From assembly GCF_020882245.1 (NCBI RefSeq), contig NC_083597.1, positions 69,480,152-69,544,151 on the forward strand: DNA of 64,000 bases, read 5' to 3'. How positions within the stretch are numbered: position 1 is the first letter of the stretch; every line of letters begins with the position of its first letter. Below the pieces are notes generated by a model. The model was not told the DNA's origin. It searched no databases and saw only the letters and a list, made by a program, of their open reading frames with translations. The translations under genes were made by a program, and so were the position numbers. Of the stretch, positions 50,831 through 62,900 are shown piece after piece. The DNA comes from Rhopalosiphum padi. Taxonomy: Eukaryota; Arthropoda; Insecta; Hemiptera; Aphididae.

Positions 50831-52297
50831 ATAAAGTCGTTTCATTGAATAGTTAATGAAAACAAATTTGTTAATTTAAGATAAATACATTCTGATAATA
50901 ATATTATTAGCACAATCGTATGATAAGAGAAAACATTAGTCATATTTTGACTCAAATAATACCGTTTTGCAATCTACTGGATCCTCTAGGTTCATCGACA
51001 AATATCGTGAGCAACGAATAGCGTCGCCGCTATAGTGACCTAGTGGCACTAAGCTTTAAACGATTGTAGTGAAAATCGTTGACCCAAGGATTTAATCGTA
51101 GGACATCGTTCGTCTCGTATTTTTAGATAATACAATTATTGCGCAGTTCATTATGAAAGTATTTTTCATATGTTGATTCGTTATAGTGATTGCCGATTTT
51201 TGAGTCACTTTATTTATTTCTTGAATTTGTTGTACCGCTTTTGTACATTTTATTTAATCTGTAAATTAAATTCCTGGAAACCAGAATCGATATTTTAGAA
51301 AGGAAATTTGAAATGAAAGAAAATGTAAGTGCTTATTTTTGACGAGGGAAGATAAAAAAATATTAATAATAATGATAAAAAAACTTGTCAAGTACGCTTT
51401 GGATTCATATATTATATTATTATTATTCTCAATAACACTAATGTATCAATAAACAGTTTGGAACGTTAAAAAAAAAAAAAACAAACAAACAAACAAACGG
51501 AAATCCGAACAGACGAATTTCCAAACGGTACCGACCAAAATCGGCGTACGTAGTTTTTATGTATATTGTATATATTATAATATTATACGCGTTTAACAAT
51601 AGTAGTACAATATAATATATTATATTTATTACATGGTTCATCGAGTTCCGCGACCTCTGCCTTAAAATATCGCTCACGTCATGATTTACGCACAACATCG
51701 CAGTATCGTCGTTAATCGTCAGCCCAAAAGTGTTGAAATTAAGTATTTCACATTTACTGAAAATTCAAAAAAACAAAAATCTGCTTCTGTAATTATTGTC
51801 AACACTTCACATAACAAGCAATGCAATTACTTTACAATTTTGAGTTGATAGATCCGTCTGCTATACGTATATATTATAATTATAAATTAATATATTAATT
51901 AATAAATTATAATATATTATAACGTATAATATACCAGGTTAACTCGGTTTCAGAGACGCTGTGGTATAACGATTATTAGGGGCCTGACATGACCTGACAC
52001 GCAGAGGCGGACGGAACATTTGATTTGTATACAATGATAATATTTATGTCATAATAAGTGTATTAATAATATAATAATATAATGAGCGACACGTCACGGC
52101 GAGTTATACAAAACTTTTTTTACGACAATAAATTGTACAAATAATAATAATCGGTAGATAATAATATGTCATAATATTATAATATATATATATAAATATA
52201 ATTAATAGTTACATTAACATTAACATAATATAACTATATAAATAATAATGTATAAAACATTAACTGTACACACCGCCTCGGTAGAAGGGACTTCTCT
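50831..52297. other. Intergenic stretch and probable K2P 3' UTR
   Basis: 50990-51120 is GC-richer without a clear frame. An A13 run and (CAAA)n lie at 51468-51498. From about 51625 to 52297 the DNA would be the K2P 3' UTR on the minus strand. A hAT-end-like CAGAGGCGGACGG at 52001 has no partner end. Confidence 0.4.
51625..51630 (-). promoter_or_regulatory. Possible poly(A) signal for the K2P transcript
   Basis: This is the first exact AATAAA on the minus strand that I noted downstream of the TAG at 52298; it would give a 3' UTR of about 670 nt. AT-rich DNA makes chance matches common, so this is weak support. Confidence 0.25.
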
Positions 52298-53799
52298 CTA
52301 CACGATCAAATCGCCGCTGGACCTGTGATGCTTCTGCTGCTGATCCTGTTGCTGGTTGTGGCTGTGATGGTTCTGGCGGTGGTGCTGTAGCTGCGATTGG
52401 TGGTGGTCGAACGCCGCCCGTTTCTCGTCCTCGAACGTGACCATCTTATCGCGACACGCGGCCGGTTGCCGGGGCGGCCGGGCGAGCGTGGCCGCGGCCG
52501 TGCGCAACGCGGATGGCGGTAGCGGTGGCGGGATCTTCTGCATCTCGATGGCCGAGCACAGGTCGTGCGCGCTGGCGCTTCGCGGTATGAAGTACTCGGA
52601 AACTACGCCGCCACCGCCGCCGGAATAGTGGGCCGGATTCCGGTGGTGGCCCATCATCGGTTGCTGCACGGAACACCGGCCGGCCGACTGCCGCTGGAAC
52701 GGTGGTGGGGGCGCGGGGAGCGTCAGGCCACCGCCGCCGTTGCCTCCGCCGCCGCAGCCGCCGTCGTCGCAGTCGTCGAACGCGGGCGGCGGTAGAAGTG
52801 GCAGTTTTGGTGGCGGCGGCAGTGGCGGCGAAGGTGGTGGAGCGAACGGCTTCAGGTCGATGGCCGCGGCCGTAGCGTCCGGCGGCGGCCCGAAGTCCCC
52901 GTGTCAGGAACCGGCGGTCACGCCGTTGTTGTGATTGTGTGGATGAGACGGCTGTCGTCCGCGGTTGTTGTGCGGGGCAGGCACCACCGAAGAAATCGCG
53001 CCACCGCAGTCGTCGTCGTCGCAGCCGCCGCCGCCGCCGTCCACAGCGCCGGCCACGGTGCACACGACCATGTTGCTGTCCTTGTGCTGGTGCTGCTGGT
53101 GCTGGTGCTGCTGCTGTGACCACATCCACCACCAACAGCAGCACCACCGACAGTTGCGTGACATGGCGGCCAGTTCGTCCTGTAGCAGTTGGAAACACAT
53201 GGCTACCACGGCCATGCCGACCAGTATGTAACCGGAAGACACGAACACGGACACGTCCTTGGTGGACTCGATGCTGCCGGGCACCAGCTCGCCGAACCCG
53301 ATGGTGCCCAAACTTGTGAAGCAGAAGTACGAGCCTTCCAGCAGCGTCCACCGTTCGAGCTTTTGGTAGATGAACGCGCCCAGCGCCACGTACGCCGCGA
53401 CCACAGACAGCGACAGCAGCACGGGGACGCGTTTCTGCCCACCGCCGCCACCGCCACCAGACACCGTTATGGCCGCGGCGTCCGCGTAGGCGGCCGCACC
53501 CGAAACGGTTTCGAACTCGTACCGGTGACGGTAATAGTCACCGCCGCCCACGTGATTGCTGGACACCGTGTTGGGCGGCGCTCGCTTTCCGCCGCCCTGT
53601 CTGCCTCGCCCGCCACCGCCGTCGTCCCTGTCTTCACGGTTTCCGGGTGAACACATTCTCGAGTAGATTCGCCGGAAGTTCTTGGCCAGCGTCTCGCCCA
53701 TCGTGGACAGATATAGCAACATGAGTGGTATGCCGATCAGCGCGTACACGATCGTGATCACCCTGCCCCACGGCGTCTGCGGCGTCACACTACCGTAAC
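52298..53799 (-). CDS. Two-pore-domain (K2P/TWIK-type) potassium channel, 3' terminal exon
   Basis: Plasma-membrane leak K+ channel subunit; K2P subunits carry two pore loops and dimerise. The exon opens at a strong acceptor (T-run plus CAG, 53800-53810) with the last two bases of the first Gly codon of the P1 filter, then YG. Counting that Gly as residue 1: M2 about 14-34 (contains GIPLMLLYLSTMGETLAK), Gly-rich M2-M3 loop 51-126, M3 127-147, P2 152-170 ending in TIGFG (53291-53305), M4 183-207, then a Cys/Trp-rich patch (217-227) and a His/Gln/Gly/Asp-rich tail. The filter is followed by Glu where many K2Ps have Asp. After residue 298 there is an in-frame TGA (52904-52906), then 201 open codons ending in TAG at 52298, with Pro-rich, Gly-rich and His/Gln-rich stretches. 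The strict ORF would end at 52904. GC content is far above its surroundings. The family call is near certain; the subfamily and the true C-terminus are not settled. The intron inside the P1 GYG codon is, from memory, a common K2P position. Confidence 0.93.
52904..52906 (-). other. In-frame TGA inside the K2P tail (candidate readthrough stop)
   Basis: The codon after ...NNGVTAGS is TGA followed by C, and the same frame then stays open for 201 codons with plausible protein content, for example DFGPPPDATAAAIDLKPF and SEYFIPRSASAHDLCSAIE. TGA-C is known as a leaky termination context. Alternatives are normal termination here, a sequencing error or polymorphism, or removal of the TGA by an unannotated intron: GTGACC at 52921 to TTCCAG at 52694 would be a 228-nt, phase-0, frame-preserving intron, although its donor is weak. 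Confidence 0.6.
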
Positions 53800-53812
53800 C
53801 TGAAAAAAAAAA
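53800..53812 (-). other. Splice acceptor of the K2P terminal exon
   Basis: On the minus strand a run of T residues ends in CAG directly before GTTACGG. Removing the intron leaves a phase-1 junction inside the Gly codon of the first GYG filter, as the channel fold requires. Confidence 0.9.
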
Positions 53813-56800
53813 TAGACGGTTAGCAATCAGAGACGTATTTTTGGAGTGGAAATAGACGCACACAATCATTTGCCAACAATCTCCCCGACAGAAACATATT
53901 AAAACCACGTTGATAATTATTACCTAACGTACCGATTATTATAATTATTATGAGTGTACGTTACAGCCCTACAGGTTAATGTGGATATCCACTCACACCA
54001 ATTTCATAGTATTTTATTTTCGAAACATTTCCCCCAGAACTTCCCCCACTGTCGCATTTAATCAGCGGAAGTTGTTTGGGCGGACTTTTCAATGCCATAA
54101 AATTTAGCATGCAGTTTGAATGGATTGGTATGCCGATTTAAGAAATTCGTACAACCTCGATCTTCCAAGTCTAAATAATGATTTACATATAAATGGTATT
54201 GAGGAAATACTTAAAAGTGCACACTTAAACATTTCTTCAACACCCCTTTTTTCTAAATGAAATATATAGAGTTAAGGCGTTTATTCACCAACTATTTTGT
54301 TGGCAATCCGTATGAATTGCAAAAGTTATGATTTAAAAAATAGTTTTTTTTTCTGGTGATTTTTCAAAGTTAAAAATAGTGAACAATCAACGTAAATCTT
54401 TTAATTTCATCAATAATATTCACGAAAACAAAATTAAATATAATTAAGTTAGGTGAATGAATTTATTTTACATGAGTAAACTCTGGTTATGGATGACCAA
54501 AATGCTTCAATGACTGACATCTTCAGTTATTCACTAAGGTTTAGTCATATTAAAATGTTTGAAAACCCCTAAATTTGTTTTTCGGTTTTGTGACGATCAA
54601 AAATAATAATAATAACAAATTAGATATTATAGTTTGTTAATTAAATTAAAGCCCCTTAAAATTATTAAGCCGTTACGTGTATATTATCATTTAGTATATA
54701 TAAAATAGATTAGGCATAATCCACACAACCAATGTGTGGTTATAAACCAAAGTTTTATAGACACACCTTACTATAATTACCTCAAGTCTTAACGATTTAC
54801 ATAATAATATAATAATTACATACTTTGGACGCTCTAAAGGTCCGAACTGATATAATTGTACACTGAAATTCAGTCTATAACCTCTTCAATCGAGTACAGT
54901 ATAAATATACCATGATATTATATAGTATCTAAAACATCCAGACTGTGCAAACAATAATCAGTATTTTCTTTTTGTTTTTAATTATGGTTAAATGTAATTT
55001 TTTTATTGATTAATTAATAAGTAAATATTTACAAACTAAATACAATGCGTACAATAAGTGAATGTTATATGTGAAGGAGTCACGAAGTATGTATGGGGAT
55101 TGGAGAAGTTATCCAGCGGTGGCACTTCAGATATATAAATTTAAAAATGTACAACGGTCATCAGATATAATAAATTACTTTAAAGCTTGAACTATGCAAC
55201 TACACTGTTGTAATTTACAAGACTAAATCAAGTGGCAAAATAATTTTAAGCATACAACCGAGTGAATATTTGTGTTATATAACCATATTTACACATTTTC
55301 ACGAAGCACTCGTCAGCCTGTCACCCTAATCGGAAATAAATAAGGTGTCTCTCAAGAGTCTCGAGGTTTTAGTTTTTTTACAATTTATAAAATCAAATCA
55401 TAACTTTAATATTACATATCTTGTATAATATATGTTTATCGTTTGATTATAAATTTATCTAAATTTTAAATTTTTCAGAGAAATGGATGTTTAAATTGGT
55501 TATCTTAAGACTGTATATATAAGACTTAAAATAATAAAAGTTATATCTAGGAACTAAATTTAAATATATATTCTTCCTTAAACACCATAACAAGTCATAA
55601 TTCAATATTTTATCAAATTATATATTATGTAGTTAAAGAAATTAGTAAATTTATGTGGCTTATAAAACTATGTGTATTAAATGTGGAAAACGTAAATGTC
55701 AATAATCAAACACTAAAACGTAAAATATTTAAATTTTTTCAGGAAACGCGAGTTATCGCGACCATGGTGCATTTTTAATCAATATGTACGATATTAGTTT
55801 TTTAATTCATTACATATTTAGTTCACCACCAAAGTAATTTAAGTACTCGAACAGTGTCTATAATTACGTTAAAGGCACGCGCGCGCTCACACACACACAC
55901 ATGCCTGTGGAAACACATGTATAATATACATACATTATTGCACTGTACTAAATATATTGTAGAGTATAATATTATGTACTATCCAATACTGAAAATCGTA
56001 TCCTAACCACCTCCGGCGACCACCATTTTAATTTCGTTGTCGGTAGTTTCGTTTACGGTTTTTGTTACAATCGAAAATACATGTTATAATTTCGATATAT
56101 TAATACAAAACGCACCTATAATGTGAATATTATTATTTACATAGGACGATATCAATACCGCGTCGTTTCGTGCGACAATATTATAATACACGAATTCGGG
56201 TCTCAAATATATTATGTATATTGTATAGTGTATAATAAAAAAACGATCGTATCATAATTATTACATTTCAATACAATGATATGTAATACAGTTACGCGTT
56301 ATAATATGACCCAGTTCAAAGACTGCAGAGAGATCTATTCCCGTGGCCATGGGTCGTGTTCGTACATCGTCCATCGTCATCGAGATATGATGTGTAATAC
56401 ATATGTACGAATTGCTAATGACTATGGGTTCGAAGTATTAATTGTTATTGGCTATATTGACTGCGGATTGAATAAACTGTCATAATTTCCTAAAAAAAAA
56501 TATACGAGTAGATTTATGTTTTTCCCCAAAAATCCTTAATGGAACATTTCAATATACGTACTATTACGAGCACTGTCACTTTCATGTTATGTTTTAAAAA
56601 TTGTAAAATGCATTTTAATAATAATATATTTTTACCGCTTTAATGTTTAAATCAGAGTATAATATAAAGGTTTATTTGAAACATGAAAAATTGCGTTTGT
56701 TATTAAATTGAACATTTTATTTTATGTTAATTGTTGCAGGAAATTAATAAAAACTAATTAGAAACTGAAGAAATGGTGGGACATTAATCTTCAATATACG

Positions 56801-56869
56801 CAGACACCAACTTACCTATAATAATTACCATGACAAGATATTTTAAATAACTTCAACAACAGTTAGATG
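53811..56869. other. Probable intron or upstream DNA of the K2P gene
   Basis: AT-rich DNA 5' of the terminal exon on the minus strand. I looked for a donor preceded by codons for T-[IV]-G (which must join the GYG exon) and found none with M1/P1 context. The best donor shapes (56100 and 56815) are preceded by the wrong residues. The 69-aa frame at 56276-56485 has no motif. A CA run lies at about 55888-55902. Confidence 0.45.
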
Positions 56870-57250
56870 AAAATCGCAGCATGAAATAATTTACTTAGGA
56901 AACAAACCGGGACAACGCGGAGAGCTTATCTCCTGCAGCTGCTACCGTAACTACTGCACTTGCCTTATGATATTAAGCCGGAGAAAGCCAAATTCATACC
57001 TAGTAATGAACAGATCGTGTCATGTGAAGAAGTTAAGACTTAAACATGTCACTTAGCAGCTAGATGTTTAAAACCAACACCTGAACTTTTATAGGGAAAG
57101 GCTTTGCTAGTATGGCACTCCTAGATAACTTTAGGATTATCGTGCCCAGCGATGTATAAAAACCGTATACTAGGTTAATAAAGAAGACACTCTCTCCGTT
57201 AATGGCTAGATCTAAGCAAACTATAGTTCGAGGAAAATCTGTTTAATATA
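56870..57250 (+). pseudogene. Less AT-rich relic, possible decayed coding or LTR sequence
   Basis: On the plus strand one frame reads LPYDIKPEKAKFIPSNEQ (56965-57018) with IVSCEEVKT next, then a stop, HLAARCLKPTPELL and another stop. TATAAAAA (57155-57162) and AATAAAG (57177-57183) follow closely, as in an LTR. The minus strand also has a long open stretch. No family recognised; it is probably a dead transposon piece. Confidence 0.3.
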
Positions 57251-57564
57251 AAAAACAGAATATGATCGACATCAAAATAAATATCGTTAAATTAGAACAA
57301 CAACTTCACATTACGATTAAAGTACAGCAACTGCCGCTTAAATACAGCAGACGAAACTATGAACATAACCAAAGCTATAAGAACAAAAAGGCAATATACT
57401 CGTATTATACATATTGAATAGGACAGCACACCAACATGCATTGTCTCAATCTATAAACGTACAAAATTGCAAATTTCACGTCCACGATAAAAAAAAAACT
57501 TTACTCTTTTATTTTCAAAATTTGAGTGCATTTTTCTATTATAAAAATCAATTATCTTAAAAGT

Positions 57565-57775
57565 TTAGATTTTTATCTAGGGGGGCAACTTGGAGGCTTT
57601 TATTGATATTTAAATTTTGAAGCAAGTTATGTTTATTTTAAAACGTATAATAAATGTACAGTTTTAAAATACTTATGCATGATTCGTAACTGAAATATTA
57701 TAAATAAATTCTTTCGAGATGCACTGGATAATAATCTTAACTTTATATTTTATAATACAGGAATTGGCTTATCTT
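57565..57775. repeat. Diverged copy of the 38.6-kb hairpin family
   Basis: AGGCTTTTATTGATATT (57595-57611) and AAGCAAGTTATG, then AATGTACAG (57653-57661), then CTGGATAATAATCTTA (57725-57740) and ATTTTATAATA appear in the same order and spacing as the centre of the element at 38586-39041. The arms have diverged, so the palindrome is weaker here. Confidence 0.7.
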
Positions 57776-58399
57776 TTAAAAACAATATTGACTACATATT
57801 ATATTAATATACCTGTAAATTATAGTATTAATAATTGTTATATGATATATAATATATACTAGGAATTAAGACATGATATTATATTATATTATGTACACTG
57901 GACTGTAGTCTATAGCGGAATCGTGGAAAACGTGTCGAAATGTAATTATTGGAGGAAAAAATATTAAAATAATAGAATCTTGATATTTTGATTTCATTTT
58001 TTTTTTCAATTTTATTCGTATTTACTCTTCACGCACGTATCGGACCGTAAACACGACATTAATCAACTATTACATTTACTAGTACACGATATATTATATA
58101 CGATGCACGTCACTATCGTCATTGTAATATAATGTAACACAGTTGTTTCACTCGTGTAGCGAAAAGCATTGAACGATTTAAATACAAATATACACGTATA
58201 AATAATGTATCAAAACGTTTGTGTTTTTTTTTTTTTGTATAATAGACAGACAATAACGTAATATACGTACGAACGTATAATATAGAAAATTATTATGAAA
58301 AAAATAACGATGGTAGAAAAATATATTTGACCACTGGAAAAAGCAATAAGAAAAATAAATAAATACATAATATTATATTCGCAGAAAATCATAGAACGG

Positions 58400-58730
58400 A
58401 GTTCATTCTAAAGCTACTATAGTGGTTTGAATAAACTTTATGAGCGACTTTGTGACAAACATCTAACACAAAATGGAGATAAAACAATGTTTATGTCATT
58501 TTATATTAACAAGACCTTCACAAATTTCAATTCAATAATAATATATAGCAATAGCTGCACTGGTAATAAAATATGCAATATACACGCATGTAAACATATT
58601 AAAGAAGTTTCAAGAATTAGATAATTAGGTATTATTTTAGATAAAAATTAAAGATATAATTTACATTAACATAATCTAGTAGGGATATTACGTACAATAG
58701 TCAATAACGTAGACATAATATGCGTTTAAA
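58400..58730 (+). pseudogene. Decayed non-LTR retrotransposon reverse transcriptase
   Basis: The frame from 58427 reads MNKLYERLCDKHLTQNGDKT, then MFMSFYINK, and after 58600 HIKEVSRIR, a stop, LGIILDKN, a stop, RYNLH, then LRTIVNNV. This is the RT region after the YxDD box in CR1/Jockey/L2-like elements: N-x-W-x-x-x-x-L-x-L-N-x-x-K-T, then Y-L-G-[IV]-x-L-D-x-x-L-x-W-x-x-H. At least three in-frame stops mark it as dead. No 5' part with the catalytic Asp pair was seen. Confidence 0.72.
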
Positions 58731-59867
58731 AATATATAAAATGTAGAAACAATCGCCTGTTATTTTTATTTTTTCATTCACTTATTATTTTTTTAGTTTT
58801 AAAATGCTTTAACTCGCTTAAAATAAATTGATAATCTTTAATTTGTATTGGTTGTTTGTATATTTTATTTATCTATATAATAATTAAATTAAATTAAATT
58901 TTAAAAGAATAGTTAACATTTTTCATTGAAAAATTGGTAAATTTTACAGTAACGATTAGTCATTTTCATCTCATACATAACTTTTAATATTATTATTATT
59001 ATCATTATCATCACCACCTGACACCTTTAGTTTACGGTATCCGCGGTAGTTTGCACACATCTTTGCAGGATTCTAGTCGAATTACTGTGCACAACGCTCA
59101 TTTTCACTTCTAAAAACCATACCTATACATTAAAAGCTGAGAAATATCTAGTTAGAAAGTTAAAGTTAAATTGCAAAGTTTCTTATAATGTAAAATTCTT
59201 AATTAACACCTAGTTGGTTTTAATTCATAATAACTTTTTAACTTAACTAGTTCAATTGAATGCATTCAATTAGCTAATCGAATGCGTTCAATTAAATACC
59301 AGGGTGACTAACAACTGGATATTAATTAATAAATAATATTTAATAGAAAGATAAATAAAATAAAATAGACATTTCTCATAAATTTCTTATATTATATACC
59401 TATGATTTAAACAATTAAGCTATAGATACGAAAAACCACACACTATAGCTTGGTGGTAAAAGATAATATTGTCTTAAAGGTATCGCTATGGTAAATTAGT
59501 AAATTGCTGCTTAATTAACTCACTGCTGTATTAAATTAATATAATACTCATTATTTAAATTTGTAATAGATTTTTAAATCTATATTTTAAATTATAGATC
59601 TATTAATATAATCTATATTAAAAAATATTATAGTTAGTATTATAATAGCTAACTTATAAATTGTATTCCAATTTAACAGTAGCTGATATTATCCTTAACC
59701 AAGTAAAACATTTGAAAAACTTTAGAAACCAATTTAACTATATCCTATATTTATTAAGTAGTTTTATATTAAAGTAACTTAACTTACACTAATTGAAAGA
59801 AATTACATACTCACACAATGTTGGATAATATTATGTACATATTAATACACAACGTTGTAAAAGAATG
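58731..59867. other. AT-rich stretch with a small palindrome
   Basis: No credible gene. 58990-59110 is slightly GC-richer. An 18-bp perfect palindrome lies at 59254-59271. Confidence 0.4.
59254..59271. repeat. Perfect 18-bp palindrome with a partial repeat
   Basis: AATTGAATGCATTCAATT is a perfect palindrome, and GAATGCGTTCAATTA follows ten bases later as a near copy of its right half. Confidence 0.7.
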
Positions 59868-59960
59868 TACAGCAGATTAAGGACTTATAACTCACTAATA
59901 AATAAAAATTGTACTTGGAAACTTCATCTGCATAATGCATATAATATAAGACAATATTTT
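59868..59960 (+). pseudogene. Possible second reverse-transcriptase fragment
   Basis: The frame CKRMYSRLRTYNSLINKN followed by CTWKLHLHNAY resembles the thumb-region R-x-R-L-R-x-L-x-x-L-I-x-x-x-S-x-L-x-x-x-x-K of Jockey-like RTs. It is on the same strand as the relic at 58400, about 1.1 kb further on, and may be a displaced part of the same copy. It is short and stop-flanked. Confidence 0.35.
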
Positions 59961-62900
59961 ATATAATTATAATTTTATTTTTTAATCAATTGAATTTCAG
60001 AAAGTTTGTAGGTGAACCTATAAAATAAACTTTTGTCATCATCATACACTATAGGAAAAACTGGGAACGCTCTAAACATTATAATATAATTTCATAATTA
60101 ATTATATATATTTTTAAACTTTAGCTTGTTATTAAAAAAACTATTTAAGTTTATATAATGACGTATATACATTTAATGCATATTATACAATTTACAAAAC
60201 ATACAATTATACATTTAATTTATTTAATTATATATTTGTATGACAAATATTAGAACTGACACAACTTGCTCCTAAACTTCAGTAAGAAAACAGTAACCCA
60301 AGTTTTTTTGTTACCTAAGTGGATTGAATCTGTTCATCTACCGATGTATAAAATAATTTATAACAATAGAAAACCTTTTTGTCCATGTGTACAACCATAA
60401 TGATATTAGACATGTATTCCCCAAATGGTCACGATTAGTAAATGCATTTAGAGTATATTAGGCTGCATAATCTCAACCTAGATACCTTATTAAATACACA
60501 GATTTTCAGTCCAAAATTTTTTTTATATAAAGCAAAATTATTATTAATAATAATATTATACCATAGCATTTAATACGTATATCACCACATACAATTCAAG
60601 TAATCGAATCCTTTATATCACACATGTAATATAATGTAATATAATATATTATAACTCTTGTACACTGCCGAATTGTTGAAATACCATATATTTCATTTTT
60701 ATATTCATTTTTCCCTCAGTTTTTCTAGTAAATGGGCATTATTTATGAAATCCGAGATGGATATTAAATTTATAATACTGCACGCACGTCTCTCACACAC
60801 GTCCTTATCACGCATAGTACCTAGTTTACTGTTACAACACATATTACACACTTATATACTTCATTCAATTATATTATACAAACCAAATATTATGAATATA
60901 TATTCATCATTTATTGATATTGATAATTAATTCGACGAATCTATTAAAATTTGTGTTATTTTATATACCTACATATATTCGACTTTTGTAATTCTTCCGA
61001 CATTTATTTTGTATTTCAGTGAAACGTTATTTATGAAAAGTTCACCGCATTAATTAAAAACGAAATCTTTCTCGTAACCGGAACTCTATTATCCGACTCT
61101 CCTAACAAAACCACATATAAATAAACATTTATTAATGTTGCGTGATCTGTCATTTATTCTGCGATAATTCTTCTGCGCGCCATAGGTACGATTGTAGTTG
61201 ATTTCTGATGGGATTCCTAATTTAAATATTTATTTGATTTTTTTCGTTCACAATTCGTAATTTCAGTTGTGAATATTTTCGTTCGACAATGCGACAATGC
61301 TGTGAAATATTATACGAATTCCCGAACGTTATATTTTTATTACACAAAAATATTATTATTTATTATTATTACAGTCAGTGCGGTTATAAACCAACCCCGG
61401 TAACAAAAAAATCAAACTTTGACGATTAAAATACTTCAACATCCATTTTGTTTTATAATTTTTCTGAGAATTTATATTTCTTGGAAAATTAAAGGCGCTT
61501 TATAAAATACATAATAATATAGGTAGTTAGATATAAGATTTATTGCAACTAAAAGTTGACTTTCATAATTTGACGTAAACTGCTTAAAATATTTATTGGC
61601 ATTTAAATAATTAAAGAAACAATGATTATATCTTTTAAAGTCAAAACGTCATTTAACTAAAAAAAATGGTTATTGAATTATAATATGTATTTAATATATA
61701 TGGTGTTCTTTAAAAATTTACTAAATTATTGTTATATTAATGGGTTTTACATTTTGTCTACAACATTTGAAAAACACGCGGAACACTGTCTAAACCAAAA
61801 TATATTTATAGTATAACTATAGATAAATATATTTTAATTTTTAAATATGAAGTTATTTTTATAATTGATTTGTGTATCACATCATTATTAAAAAAAAAAA
61901 TACTTCCTAAACTTCATATCTATTTTAACAATAATAATAATTATTATTCGACTTAATGTGGTAATCCACAGTCAACTTCCGTGAACCATTTTCTGATGAT
62001 TATAATAAGTTTATTTTCTAAATTTAAAAATATCAAACTAATATAATATGTTGCACATAATTGTTTATAAGTTTATCTCTGAATATCTAAAGCTATACTG
62101 TAACTTTAAATTGATAACGCTTCAAATATTAAAAGGCAGTTATGGTATGTTTTATATCAAATTAAGACCATATTAAAATAATTATTGTTTTGGCATATGC
62201 ATATAAATTATATAAACTGGGGCAGGTATATTAAATTATTATGGTGGTTCTATAAAATAAACATATTATATAAATAAAGAGGGTAAAAAACAATAGCGTG
62301 TATTATATTGTACAGCTCAGTTAGTGGATGTATATAATATATATATATCATCTACAAATCCAATCTGACCATTAAATTGAAAAAAAGGTTAGTACAAACG
62401 AATAACAAAGAGGGGATACGATAAATGCCAATCATGTGAGAATAAGGCGTGGTCTTTGAACAAATAAATAAAGTGCAACGACAACAGCAATTTTTATTAT
62501 TATTAGACGTAAAACTTTAATCCAACCACATAAATTATTATTTTATGTTATTGTTATGAATTATATGATTATTGGTATTATATATATATTGTAGGTTGAC
62601 AATAAAATATTTTTTAGTTTATACATAAACGTATCATAATAATAACATTGTTATTTAGCACCGGTTTTATTTCAGATTAATTTAATGTATTCGTACATTA
62701 TAAATTAAATATTTTTCAACGTCTAATTCTAACAGTAATAATAATAAAAATACAATGATCTCCACGACAATATCAAAGTATGGAAAAACGTTGTTTCAAT
62801 TCTTTCAGTTTTGAATAATATTTTAATCGAAACGTGATATAATATAATATAATAGTTTATGAAAAATAAAACTGGTGCGTATAATATAGAACATAATAAT

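Noticed and set aside
52001..52020. CAGAGGCGGACGG as a hAT element end
   Set aside because: No matching inverted end or target duplication was found nearby.
53189..53650. 153-aa plus-strand frame over the K2P exon, and the 301-aa minus-strand frame 52446-53351
   Set aside because: Antisense and shifted shadows of a GC-rich exon, where stops are rare. They lack domains, while the K2P frame carries M2, M3, P2 and M4.
53800..53908. ATG at 53908 as the start of the K2P protein
   Set aside because: It lies in the intron upstream of a clear acceptor; the residues before GYG do not fit a P1 loop.
56811..56835. GTAAGT donor on the minus strand as the partner of the K2P acceptor
   Set aside because: The preceding codons read VMVIIIG, not the pore-helix T-x-T-T-I-G, and no M1 lies upstream.
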